From a virus, in the IMG/VR virus record IMGVR_UViG_3300005976_000005, positions 85,282 through 149,281 of that record: DNA of 64,000 nt; one strand, written 5' to 3'. Position numbers and translations under genes: made by a program. The notes beneath the pieces were generated by a model. The model worked only from the letters and a program-made list of their open reading frames with translations, searched no databases and was not told the DNA's origin. This document shows, in pieces, positions 16,083-23,768 of the stretch (position 1 is its first letter; every line of letters begins with the position of its first letter).

Positions 16083-17177
16083 ATTTTCCAAGACCTCATT
16101 AATATTTTCATTAAAATCAATTCTCAATAATTTTATATTATTATCCTTACAATATTTATTCTTAATTTCATCTTTAACTTTCTGATTTAAAAAATCTTCT
16201 TTTGTCGTTTGATATTTTCCAATAAATGAAAAAGGTTTAAAATGTTGTTCTCCATCATATTCAATACAAGTATTATATTTTGGAAGATAAAAGTCAAACG
16301 GCAATGGTAATTTATACCTACAATCTTTAAATCGTTTTTGACAAACAAACTTAATATTGTTTTTAATTAGCCAACTCTCTATTTTTCTTTCACCGTTTGA
16401 GTTTTGACATTTTGGACAACCTCTAGCATTATTCTTGTGATTATTAGGAGTTTGCCAAAATTCACCATGTTTCGGACAAATGATACAAACTTTCGTAAAA
16501 ATATCCTTAAATTGAACTTTACTATAATCGTATTTATTATTATGAACCATATTACAAATATTTATAAAATCTTCATTTGTTAAATGTTGTCCGGCACATT
16601 TTGGACAACCTTTACCAGCTAAATGATTGTCCGGTATTTGTTCAAAAACTCCATGTTCTTTACAAATAATTTTGATTGATAAATTTGTTCTTTTGTAATT
16701 AACTAAAGAGTAGTCATATTTATTTTTATGTACCTTTTGAAATTTCTCTAACATTTCATCCAATGAATTTCTATGACTATTTGCTCTTTTGATTTTTCCA
16801 CAAAAAGGACATCCTATTCCAGAAACATGAGAAGATGGTATTTGTTCAAAAACTCCATGTTCTTTACAAATAATTTTTATTTTTAAATTATTCTTTAATT
16901 TTTCAAAGTTAACTAAAGAATATTCATATTTGTTCTTATGTGTTTTTAAAACTTTCCTTACAAAATCTTCTATGCTATTTATTCTACCGGCACATTTTGG
17001 ACATCCTTGACCTTTCCAATGTTTTTGAGGTGATTGTTCAAAAACTCCATGTTCTTTACAAATAATTTTTACCTTAGAACGATTATTTTTATATTTAACT
17101 AAAGAATATTCATATAAATCTCTATGAACTTTTATAGCTTTTTGAATAAAAATATCGTTTGTAATAATTTTTGGCAT
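16059..17177 (-). CDS. Homing-endonuclease-like protein: four zinc-ribbon repeats + PD-(D/E)XK-like nuclease
   Basis: Four copies of a ~60-residue unit, pattern Y(E/D)YSxVxYxxxxxxxxIxCxxHGxFxQxPxxHxxGxGCPxC, fill residues 1-260; each is a small zinc-binding DNA-reading module as in DUF723-type proteins. The C-terminus has LPFDFYLPKYNTCIEYDGEQ then HF, and NNIKLLRIDF, an endonuclease core of the PD-(D/E)XK/Vsr-like class. ATG 17177 is the natural start. The gene ends inside the first codons of the ligase gene and is flanked by two homologous ligase 5' segments, as if it had landed in that gene. Confidence 0.8.
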   Translation of the reverse strand: MPKIITNDIFIQKAIKVHRDLYEYSLVKYKNNRSKVKIICKEHGVFEQSPQKHWKGQGCPKCAGRINSIEDFVRKVLKTHKNKYEYSLVNFEKLKNNLKIKIICKEHGVFEQIPSSHVSGIGCPFCGKIKRANSHRNSLDEMLEKFQKVHKNKYDYSLVNYKRTNLSIKIICKEHGVFEQIPDNHLAGKGCPKCAGQHLTNEDFINICNMVHNNKYDYSKVQFKDIFTKVCIICPKHGEFWQTPNNHKNNARGCPKCQNSNGERKIESWLIKNNIKFVCQKRFKDCRYKLPLPFDFYLPKYNTCIEYDGEQHFKPFSFIGKYQTTKEDFLNQKVKDEIKNKYCKDNNIKLLRIDFNENINEVLENEFYQTLF

Positions 17178-17192
17178 TCAGTTTACCTCTAA

Positions 17193-17312
17193 TTAGAGAT
17201 CACTTATGTCTCCTAAGAATCTAATAATCTCAAGAAAGTCATTAGGCTTCATAGAATCTGGACTAAAATAAACAACAGCTTCGTCAAAATGATCTTCGTT
17301 TAATTTTTCCTT
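17193..17312 (-). pseudogene. Second copy of the ligase 5' segment (remnant)
   Basis: This frame reads KEKLNEDHFDEAVVYFSPDS then MKPNDFLEIIRFLGDISDL-stop. The core SMKPxDFLxIIRF is the same as in the ligase gene (15967-16020), in both protein and DNA. There is no start codon, and the stop follows within 15 codons of the matching core. It looks like the original 5' end of a ligase gene cut off by the homing endonuclease gene at 16059-17177. Confidence 0.65.
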
Positions 17313-17326
17313 CGAAACTTATTCTC

Positions 17327-17602
17327 CTATGCTGGACGCTTACCAAGGTCTGGTTTTGTTTTGCTTGCCAATGTAGAAAGTTCATTTCTAACTCTACCAA
17401 AAGCCTTATCTGCCGCCTGGTTGAAAGATTGATAAGCATAATCTATAGCGAGTACATCATCAACTTTGGTAGAATCCATATACTCCCAAAAAGCACTGTA
17501 CGCTTTGTCTACAGCTCTCTCTACTGCTTCTTGAAAAGAATATGGTCTAACCTCTATACCTTTGTTAAATTCTTCTGATAGATACTTCTGATATTCTTTC
17601 AT
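17327..17602 (-). CDS. Small protein (91 aa) with capsid-targeting-like N-terminus
   Basis: MKEYQKYLSE|EFNKG is the closest match here to the T4 targeting peptide MKTYQEFIAE: Met-Lys-x-Tyr-Gln-x-aromatic/hydrophobic, then (L/I)xE. The rest is helical (SFQEAVERAVDKAYSAFWEY, FNQAADKAFGRVRNELSTLA). The start overlaps the stop of the 620-aa gene by 4 bp. Candidate internal head protein. Confidence 0.7.
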   Translation of the reverse strand: MKEYQKYLSEEFNKGIEVRPYSFQEAVERAVDKAYSAFWEYMDSTKVDDVLAIDYAYQSFNQAADKAFGRVRNELSTLASKTKPDLGKRPA

Positions 17603-19461
17603 TTTTTAATCCCCTTCTTTCTTTTTAAGTCTTGATAGAATGGTAACACGAAATCTCTCAATTGCTCATCACTCATTTTGAATTGAGGAAAGACTTTCGC
17701 AAACTCGTCATAAGCAGCTTTCTTTGCCTCAAAGTCATTCATTTGTATTCCGTCTTTCCAAGCATCTGGTCCTTGTTCTATTTCCTGTCCCTTTCTCCAT
17801 ATAATGTCCATAAAGTTATTATATACCATCTTTATAGTGTCGTTGTCAAGATATTTTTTCATTAACTTCAAAATACCTACAAACGAATGGAAGTCTTTCT
17901 TTTCTACTGGTGTAGGCTTCTTCTCAAAAACAAAAGCAAAAATATCTTCAATATCTCTTTCGTAGTTTGAAACTTTCGTTGGAATTTCCTTATATATTGG
18001 CTTTCCTTCAGGTGTTCTTTGAATCTCACCCTTATCATCAAGGACTGGCTCAAAAGCAACTCTCATTCCCTTATCAACAGAGAACTTTCTCATTGCTGGG
18101 TTGTCATATTTAGTGCTTGTTGAAATCTTACCAGTTGGTGTTTGAATAGCAATATCTCCAAGTCTTTGCTTTGCTGATACAAGCGATCTCATAAGAAGCT
18201 TTGAGAAAGCTCCCTTTACCTTATTCTTTATGTCCTGCCAAGAACTGTAGTGAGCAAATGTTGAAAATTCGTTTGGTACACCGTCCTCAAAAAATGTTGG
18301 CTCAAAGTCAATCTGAATATTCTTCACTAAGTCGGGAACAACAGATGAAACGAATATTGTGTTTTCCTGTGTTTGTGATTTACCACCTTTACCTAAGAAA
18401 GTCATCTTACCAAACTTCTGTCCTTCATTATCCTTGAGGAATTCCTTAAGAAGAGGTCTTAGCTCTTCTGGATATTGTAAATCCATATCTCCAACTGCCT
18501 TTTTATGCTTACTGAATTCATCATAAGGCTTGGAAAAGAACAATCTTGTAGAACCAGAGAATAGTTTTCCACTCTTAACATTCTCTTCAAATTTTGGGAA
18601 CAATGGTTTGTTGTATTTCTTCTCGAATTCTTTATTGAATGCTCTTAGTGCGTCGACTATTTCCTTCTGTAATTCTCTAAACTGTTTTGCGGAAATCTTA
18701 TCCATCGGAATTTTTTCTGCTGGAACTTCTTTACCATCTTTAGTGATAACCTTTACATTACCACCTTCTTTCAAATAGTAAAATTTATCAAATCTCATTG
18801 TATTATGGCTCTCTATAATATTGTTCTTTTTTAGCATATCAATCATCATATCATATACTGACTCTTCATAACCAGTAAGTCTCAAAAACTCTTCCTTGTT
18901 TTTATCAAGGAGAGCCCTTCTAACTTTTGTACCAGAAGTATCTTCTTCTCCACGACTTTCAAGAAAGAAGTATTCACCCTTTCCGAAATCAGAATCAGAT
19001 GGATCAGTAGTTCCTTCGTTCTTTGGATCATACTCAACGAAATATCTCTGGAAGTCCTTTATTCTGTCTGGACCTACTATGAATACTGGTCTATCAACAC
19101 CAGCCTGAACTACTCTTGTAAACATTCTAATTGGAATTGAGGAGTCCACACGAATAAATCTTGCTCCGGTAGCCTCCTCAATTATCTTCTTTTTCTGTTC
19201 ATCAGTAAAAATGTCGACCTTTGGGTCGACTTTCTTTCTGGTTGGAGAAACGATTACAACGTCATCAAAATGTTGCTTAGCAAAATCAACAAGCCTACCG
19301 TGCCCCTTTTTTCCAGTCCAGGGAGCAAATTTCCCAAAGATGACAGCGGTAGGCTTCTCATTCTTGTCAATTACATAACGATTTAGTTCAACCGTTTTAG
19401 ATGGGTCGTTCCTATCTGGAACTTCAACTGTTATCATTCCTTCCAGAATTGTAGAAAACAT
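17599..19461 (-). CDS. Fusion: HIGH-type nucleotidyltransferase + Pol-beta-like nucleotidyltransferase
   Basis: Residues about 40-210 form a cytidylyl/NMN-adenylyltransferase-like domain: AVIFGKFAPWTGKKGHGRL (HxGH-type loop, first His replaced), FIVGPDRIKDFQRYF, and EEDTSGTKVRRALLD (the S/T-x-x-x-R lid). A second domain starts with Met at nt 18798: MRFDKFYYLKEGGN, itself a targeting-like peptide. It continues SGKLFSGSTRLFFSK and KKAVGDMDLQYPEEL, a GS...DxD nucleotidyltransferase signature. ATG 19461 is preferred (AAGGAGAATGGG upstream); another ATG lies six bases upstream. The product would be about 620 aa. Both activities are inferred from motifs only. Confidence 0.65.
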   Translation of the reverse strand: MFSTILEGMITVEVPDRNDPSKTVELNRYVIDKNEKPTAVIFGKFAPWTGKKGHGRLVDFAKQHFDDVVIVSPTRKKVDPKVDIFTDEQKKKIIEEATGARFIRVDSSIPIRMFTRVVQAGVDRPVFIVGPDRIKDFQRYFVEYDPKNEGTTDPSDSDFGKGEYFFLESRGEEDTSGTKVRRALLDKNKEEFLRLTGYEESVYDMMIDMLKKNNIIESHNTMRFDKFYYLKEGGNVKVITKDGKEVPAEKIPMDKISAKQFRELQKEIVDALRAFNKEFEKKYNKPLFPKFEENVKSGKLFSGSTRLFFSKPYDEFSKHKKAVGDMDLQYPEELRPLLKEFLKDNEGQKFGKMTFLGKGGKSQTQENTIFVSSVVPDLVKNIQIDFEPTFFEDGVPNEFSTFAHYSSWQDIKNKVKGAFSKLLMRSLVSAKQRLGDIAIQTPTGKISTSTKYDNPAMRKFSVDKGMRVAFEPVLDDKGEIQRTPEGKPIYKEIPTKVSNYERDIEDIFAFVFEKKPTPVEKKDFHSFVGILKLMKKYLDNDTIKMVYNNFMDIIWRKGQEIEQGPDAWKDGIQMNDFEAKKAAYDEFAKVFPQFKMSDEQLRDFVLPFYQDLKRKKGIKK

Positions 19462-19472
19462 TCCCATTCTCC

Positions 19473-21482
19473 TTATCCTCTTGCTCCACCCTTCTTGTAT
19501 TCAGATGGTATTTGAGGAGATGGAACTTTCTCAATCTTCTCCTTTGGCTTTGAAGGAGACTTTGTGTAGTTTCCAGATGGTGCTGCCTTCTTGTCACTCT
19601 TTGGAACTTTACCAGCAGGTTCCATCTTATGCTTTGGCTTAGATGGAGACTTTGTGTAGTTTCCAGATGGTGCTGGTTTAGATGGAGACTTTGGTGCCGA
19701 TGGAACCTTCTCAATCTTTTCCTTTGGTTTCGAAGGATTCGATGTGAAGCCGTCAGCACTATGGTCAGATGCGTTGTAAATTTCTTCCTCGTCCATCTCC
19801 ATATATCTGTTTGCTAACTTAGCAAAACTCAATCCTTCTTCTGCCATTTCTTCCATTTCTTCTTCACTTCTATTCAGTGCGTTCTTCCACTGACTCTTGA
19901 ATTTAGATGAGTAATCGTCTTCACTTCTACTCTTATTTCTCTTCAACGCATCCTTCCACTGACTCTTGAATTTAGATTGGTAGTCCATTTCTTCTTCACC
20001 ATCTATAGCGACACTTATAGCAGCGTGGATCACATCTATTTCTTCGTCGGAAAGTCTTTCTCCAGAATGAAGCTTATCCATTACGTTGTCAAGAACCGCT
20101 GTGTCAGATTTTCCTTCTTTAGCGGCGGCGATAGCTCCGGCAATTATATCTCTTTCTGGTTCTGAAAGATTTTCACCGTCACGAACCTTTGCCATAACAT
20201 CTTCCAAGCCACCGTCGTCTTCCATTTCTTCTTCAGCATATTCCATTTCTTCTTCAGCATATTCCATCTCTTCTTCAGAAGTTCCTGGTCCAATAACCTC
20301 AAGCTGTTCAATAGGTGCCTCATACTCCTCACCATCCTGGTCAGTAACATAAGCAATATCACCTTCAAATCCAGCAACCATACAAGGCATTCCCTTGTAA
20401 AGAACTTCCTGACCATTCTTCAATGGGCAACCCATTTCTTCTTCACTGTATTTCATACCACACTCTTCTTCAGCATCATATTCCATTTCTTCAACTTCAT
20501 CAATAGTAAACTTAGACTTCTTCTTGTTGATATCCACACCAACAATCTCTTTATCTTTGGTAACTGAAACAACATTATACCAATCTTCGTTGACTTTTAC
20601 AAGTTTACCAACAAGCTTATTGAGGTCAAGGCTTTCTAAGTCATACATAGAAGAACCAGCATAACCTCTCTTTCTCATTGTCATTTCTTCTTCTGCTTCT
20701 TCATCATCACCACCAAGATCAGCGATGTCTTCCCAGTTTATAGCATCAGCATCTTCAGGTTCTTCTCCTGCGTCTTCTGACTCTTCACCAGCATCTTCAG
20801 GTTCTTCTCCTGCGTCTTCTGGCTCTTCACCAGCATCCTCAGGTTCTTCTTCCTCTGCTTCTCTAATGCTCTTGGATTCTGGATACATCTCTTCTTCAGC
20901 TTCTCCACCTTCTTCTGGCTCTTCCATCTGAACTGTAAATCCTTTGAAAAGAGTCTCAAGAGAATCTGTAAATGCCTTTAATTCTTCTTCACTATCAAAT
21001 TCGTGTTCTGACTTTTCAAGACCAGTTCCATCAGAAGGCTCTACCATTACCTTCATTCCTTCAACAGAAACCTTTACAATCTTTTCTTCCTCTGGTTCTT
21101 CTGTTTCCTCTTCAACAACGTCCTTTCTCGGTCTTCCTCTTTTCTTACCAGTAGATTCCATACCAAGACCAGACGATCTGTTTTTATCAACGTCATTATT
21201 GATAGTGATTCTGATTTCACCTTCATCAAGTGAGTTGACCTTCTCAACAACGTAATCCATATTGTTCTTAAGGAATTCAACGTCAATTGTTGAAGGAGCA
21301 ATTCTTTCATCTACGAATTCATTCTGAATTCTGTGAAGTGCTGTCTTCTTGTCTGAGTAATCATCATCAAAAGCTTCTCTGACGATGGATACAACCTTAT
21401 CCCATCTTTCCTTAATTATCTTCTCAGAAGCGGAAACATCCTCATTGAAGTTTTCTTTAAGATACTTTGTAAATTCTAACAT
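19473..21482 (-). CDS. Large acidic repeat protein with AT-hook and capsid-targeting-like N-terminus
   Basis: 669 aa, starting MLEFTKYLKE|NFNEDVS behind AGGAGAGAAGAT. In order: a helical N-terminal region; the AT-hook KKRGRPRKD near residue 115; tandem EEPEDAG repeats (about 215-245); beta-rich segments with VGKLVKVNEDWYNVVSVTKD; EEEMEYA repeats; two copies of SKFKSQWK(D/N)AL; and a Lys/Ser/Pro tail with repeated GNYTKSPSKPK. The strongly acidic middle and basic AT-hook and tail suggest a DNA-associated or scaffold-like internal protein. I know no homologue. Its place beside other targeted proteins supports packaging in the head. Confidence 0.7.
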   Translation of the reverse strand: MLEFTKYLKENFNEDVSASEKIIKERWDKVVSIVREAFDDDYSDKKTALHRIQNEFVDERIAPSTIDVEFLKNNMDYVVEKVNSLDEGEIRITINNDVDKNRSSGLGMESTGKKRGRPRKDVVEEETEEPEEEKIVKVSVEGMKVMVEPSDGTGLEKSEHEFDSEEELKAFTDSLETLFKGFTVQMEEPEEGGEAEEEMYPESKSIREAEEEEPEDAGEEPEDAGEEPEDAGEESEDAGEEPEDADAINWEDIADLGGDDEEAEEEMTMRKRGYAGSSMYDLESLDLNKLVGKLVKVNEDWYNVVSVTKDKEIVGVDINKKKSKFTIDEVEEMEYDAEEECGMKYSEEEMGCPLKNGQEVLYKGMPCMVAGFEGDIAYVTDQDGEEYEAPIEQLEVIGPGTSEEEMEYAEEEMEYAEEEMEDDGGLEDVMAKVRDGENLSEPERDIIAGAIAAAKEGKSDTAVLDNVMDKLHSGERLSDEEIDVIHAAISVAIDGEEEMDYQSKFKSQWKDALKRNKSRSEDDYSSKFKSQWKNALNRSEEEMEEMAEEGLSFAKLANRYMEMDEEEIYNASDHSADGFTSNPSKPKEKIEKVPSAPKSPSKPAPSGNYTKSPSKPKHKMEPAGKVPKSDKKAAPSGNYTKSPSKPKEKIEKVPSPQIPSEYKKGGARG

Positions 21483-21509
21483 ATCTTCTCTCCTATAATT
21501 ATGTGAAAA

Positions 21510-21656
21510 TCAATCATCATCTGTTTTAATAAATATTGTTTCTCCAAAGTCCAATTCTTCTGGCTCTTCATCTTCATCTTCAAAGCCATAGAAATCTTTG
21601 AAATCTTCGAAATCTTCAATGTCATTCTCGTCCCTAATATAATCATTGTTAGACAT
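21510..21656 (-). CDS. Small very acidic protein (48 aa)
   Basis: ATG 21656 overlaps the regA stop; GGAGTCGTTAG precedes it. The product (MSNNDYIRDENDIEDFEDFK, then DFYGFEDEDEEPEELDFGET) is nearly all acidic and aromatic residues. A TATAAATA box lies at 21682-21675 within regA. Function unknown; such peptides can mimic DNA or act as inhibitors, but there is no direct evidence here. Confidence 0.6.
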   Translation of the reverse strand: MSNNDYIRDENDIEDFEDFKDFYGFEDEDEEPEELDFGETIFIKTDDD

Positions 21657-22053
21657 CTAACGACTCCTTATTTGTATTTATAGTCTTAAAATTAAATTTA
21701 TGACTTATCTTCCATTCCATCTTCTGGTTATGAGGCAAGACAAATACAAACTTATTATGAGGTTCTATTTCTTCATCACCAACTTCAATCAAACCCCAAT
21801 TTTTAAGACAGAAAGCAATTGCGTTTCTTCTTAGTAAGTCATCTTCACATACTGAGTTATAGGCTGAATCTCTTGTCAAAAGAAACATCTGTTTAAAATG
21901 TACCAAAAAGGTCTTTCCATCCTGCTCATAAAGATAACAACTTGGATACAAAATCTTTTTCTTCTTGTTTGCGATTCCGATTCTATTAAGAGTTTCCTTT
22001 ATTACCTTATCATCAACAAGAACTTTCACTTCAAGCAAATCATTAAAAGTCAT
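21649..22053 (-). CDS. regA: RegA translational repressor
   Basis: The N-terminal half closely follows T4 RegA: DKVIKETLNRIGIANKKKKI corresponds to T4 VKETLTRMGIANNKDKV, LYPSCYLYEQDGKTFLVHFK to LYQSCHILQKKGLYYIVHFK, and NAIAFCLKNWGLIEV to DSIAWLLEDWGLIEI. At 134 aa it is near T4 RegA (122 aa). RegA binds early mRNAs at their ribosome sites and blocks translation. AAAGGAGGAAAT precedes ATG. In T4 it lies in the replication region; here it sits next to head and tail genes. Confidence 0.93.
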   Translation of the reverse strand: MTFNDLLEVKVLVDDKVIKETLNRIGIANKKKKILYPSCYLYEQDGKTFLVHFKQMFLLTRDSAYNSVCEDDLLRRNAIAFCLKNWGLIEVGDEEIEPHNKFVFVLPHNQKMEWKISHKFNFKTINTNKESLDV

Positions 22054-22111
22054 ATTTCCTCCTTTATATTAACTCTACAAACTTCCCAACCCTTATATTT
22101 CCTCTGTTGTT

Positions 22112-22295
22112 TTATTGATTGTTGTTTGATAAACTATCCTTAAATTTTATCAAAATAGGTTCTAATCCACATTTCAATAATTTCCTAATCTTATTTACCA
22201 ACATAAAATGGTTCATAATCAAACTCATACTCACCATACTTATATTTTCCTGGCTTTCTTGAATCCAAATAAACATATACATAATACTTATTCAT
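22112..22295 (-). pseudogene. GIY-YIG endonuclease remnant with internal deletion
   Basis: From ATG 22295 the frame reads MNKYYVYVYLDSRKPGKYKY, then EFDYEPFYVGK-stop. This is the start of a phage GIY-YIG nuclease (YVYxYLDxRKPGxY...FYVGKG). One frame over, VNKIRKLLKCGLEPILIKFK is the later helix-strand of the same domain. The middle, with the catalytic Arg, is gone, as is the 3' end. Mobile endonuclease wreckage between regA and a tail gene. Confidence 0.7.
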
Positions 22296-22297
22296 AA

Positions 22298-22864
22298 TTA
22301 ATATCCACAATTACCAGTAGTTGTTTTTGTTTCATATATTATTTCCTGATATGAGAAATTACCGGTAAAAGTAACTTCCTCACTTATACCAGCATTCAAT
22401 GAAATAGAACCAAGTGTTACTAGAAATGCTTCTGTAAATCTCCAAACAACAATTGGCCTTTTCTGGTTGTCAAGGATATTTAGGTTAATTGACTTTATGG
22501 TGTATTTTCTAAAAAAATCTTCCTCACTATTAAAATCACCAACCTGTCCATATTTAAGAGCCTGCATCCACTCAAAAAGATTTAGATAGTTCTTCATATC
22601 CTCCGACAGTTTGAACTCTACCTGTAATTGTGACAAGTCTTCATTAGCCTTAACACCACCAATAGGATGCCTAATACGAAACCCTTTTATATCAGAATTG
22701 ATTTCAAGAAGGTTATAATCTGGAAATACAACACTCTTAACGTAGTTATCGTACATTCTCATATCCCTAATTGTTTCCAATGATGGTATGTTAGAAAAGC
22801 TAACCTGCCACTTATCATTATGGAAAGTATTCGGGAAGTTTGCTGCTGGTGATGGATTAGTCAT
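22298..22864 (-). CDS. gp19-like tail tube family protein (third paralogue)
   Basis: 188 aa. WQVSFSNIPSLETIRDMRMY, VKSVVFPDYNLLEINSDIKG, LQVEFKLSEDMKNYLNLFEW and IKSINLNILDNQKRPIVVWRF give the two-sheet layout of the T4 gp19/gpV-type tube fold. Two other tube-like genes lie at 47542-48195 and 48298-48846. Its position beside the fibre genes, far from the tube, suggests a baseplate or hub ring rather than the main tube. The ribosome site is weak (AGGTAATAAAA). Family call from pattern only. Confidence 0.65.
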   Translation of the reverse strand: MTNPSPAANFPNTFHNDKWQVSFSNIPSLETIRDMRMYDNYVKSVVFPDYNLLEINSDIKGFRIRHPIGGVKANEDLSQLQVEFKLSEDMKNYLNLFEWMQALKYGQVGDFNSEEDFFRKYTIKSINLNILDNQKRPIVVWRFTEAFLVTLGSISLNAGISEEVTFTGNFSYQEIIYETKTTTGNCGY

Positions 22865-22922
22865 TTTTATTACCTAATTTTTTCATCAATCTTTTGGCGG
22901 TCTTTTCCATTTCTTCTGTGAC
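22857..22922 (-). pseudogene. 3' end of an interrupted gene
   Basis: Directly after the IS hairpin the minus strand is open and reads VTEEMEKTAKRLMKKLGNKN-D-stop, overlapping the start of the tube-like gene. It has no start and looks like the C-terminus of a gene cut by the tnpB-type element next to it. Confidence 0.4.
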
Positions 22923-22925
22923 ACT

Positions 22926-23042
22926 CCACGGGGCAAGCCCCGTGGCTTCTGCTTAGTTTTCTAAGCATTCTTTTTCTTGCTTCAACGACAGTTCTATTGA
23001 ACCATCTCCACAAGCGTTAATTCCGCTGTGCCCCAGCGTATT
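22926..23042 (-). mobile_element. IS200/IS605-type element remnant A (tnpB 3' end + end hairpin)
   Basis: 23042-22953 reads NTLGHSGINACGDGSIELSL then KQEKECLEN-stop, the typical C-terminus of TnpB proteins (G-INACGD, then KQE). It is followed by a perfect 9-bp inverted repeat with an AA loop (CCACGGGGC/GCCCCGTGG, 22926-22945). This stands where the right-end hairpin, and in intact elements the 3' part of the guide (omega) RNA, is found. The rest of tnpB is absent. The GC-rich hairpin stands out in this AT-rich region. Confidence 0.75.
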
Positions 23043-23059
23043 TCCTATCATTCCTATAT

Positions 23060-23260
23060 TTAGAATTTGTCAAGTGTTTTTTGAAAATATTTTGCCAATT
23101 CATCCCCGCCGCAAGCGGGAGGGGTTTTCTTGGTGTTTCCTATAACAGTAATACAATCGTCCAAACATCCTTCATAGTGAAACTCTACAAATCCGTTACC
23201 ATCGTCGTCTATTTTTGAACTAGTCAATTTCAACATATGGTTTAAGAAATATTTTTCCAC
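23060..23260 (-). CDS. Small hypothetical protein (66 aa)
   Basis: It starts at GTG 23260 with GAGGAATTACTATA upstream and overlaps the stop of the preceding gene. The first 45 residues (DDDGNGFVEFHYEGCLDDCI) look like an ordinary small domain with two cysteines. The last part is encoded by a GC-rich palindrome (23104-23124), giving TPPACGGDELAKYF. The palindrome resembles IS200/IS605-type ends, so the original C-terminus may have been replaced. GGDEL here is not evidence of a GGDEF cyclase. Confidence 0.5.
   Translation of the reverse strand: MEKYFLNHMLKLTSSKIDDDGNGFVEFHYEGCLDDCITVIGNTKKTPPACGGDELAKYFQKTLDKF
23104..23124. repeat. GC-rich imperfect palindrome
   Basis: CCCCgCCGC-AA-GCGGgaGGGG, with the same GCAAGC apex as the hairpin at 22926-22945, 160 bp away. 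It could be the other end of the same degraded insertion element. It lies inside the 66-aa gene. Confidence 0.5.
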
Positions 23261-23751
23261 TATAGTAATTCCTCTATCTCCTCGTCGCTTTCTTTTACCA
23301 GAACTCTTAAAACATCAAAATTGAAATTTGTAGGAAGAGCCTCAAATCTACATTGAATGATGTCAACTTCTACTTCCTCTTTCAGTATCTCATTGTAAAT
23401 CTCAATTTCTTTTTCTCTTTCTTCTATAGCACTCTTAAATTTTTCTACCAACTTCATTACTTCATTCTGACATTCCAATTTTACTTCATCTGATGGAAAT
23501 ACAGGAATATTATCATTTACAGAAGAAGCATATTTCTTTATAGTTTCTATCTTCTTTGACTCAAATTCTCTATATTCCTGAACACTACTTTCTCTTGACT
23601 TTACCAATTCGGAAGCGATTGGTTGAATGTTTGATAATGTTCTTGAAACTGCAAAGTTAAACCTCTTGTCATACTTTGTCAAGTCAGGATAATTTGCTTT
23701 CAAAGAATAAACAATGTCAAAAATCTGTCGGTTTGTCAAATTAACTTTCAT
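23260..23751 (-). CDS. Hypothetical coiled-coil protein (163 aa)
   Basis: ATG 23751 follows AAGGAGGATTAC. The N-terminus KVNLTNRQIFDIVYSLKANY then FAVSRTLSNIQPIASELVKS resembles DUF1617-type phage tail-region proteins. The centre and C-terminus are charged heptads (VMKLVEKFKSAIEEREKEIE) ending in an acidic tail. It follows a large fibre gene and may be a fibre assembly chaperone. That is inference from position. Confidence 0.6.
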   Translation of the reverse strand: MKVNLTNRQIFDIVYSLKANYPDLTKYDKRFNFAVSRTLSNIQPIASELVKSRESSVQEYREFESKKIETIKKYASSVNDNIPVFPSDEVKLECQNEVMKLVEKFKSAIEEREKEIEIYNEILKEEVEVDIIQCRFEALPTNFNFDVLRVLVKESDEEIEELL

Positions 23752-23768
23752 GTAATCCTCCTTAAACT

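Noticed and set aside
23104-23124. GGDEL sequence as a diguanylate cyclase (GGDEF) motif in the 66-aa protein
   Set aside because: The protein is far too short for a cyclase and the residues are encoded by a GC-rich palindrome typical of insertion-element ends.
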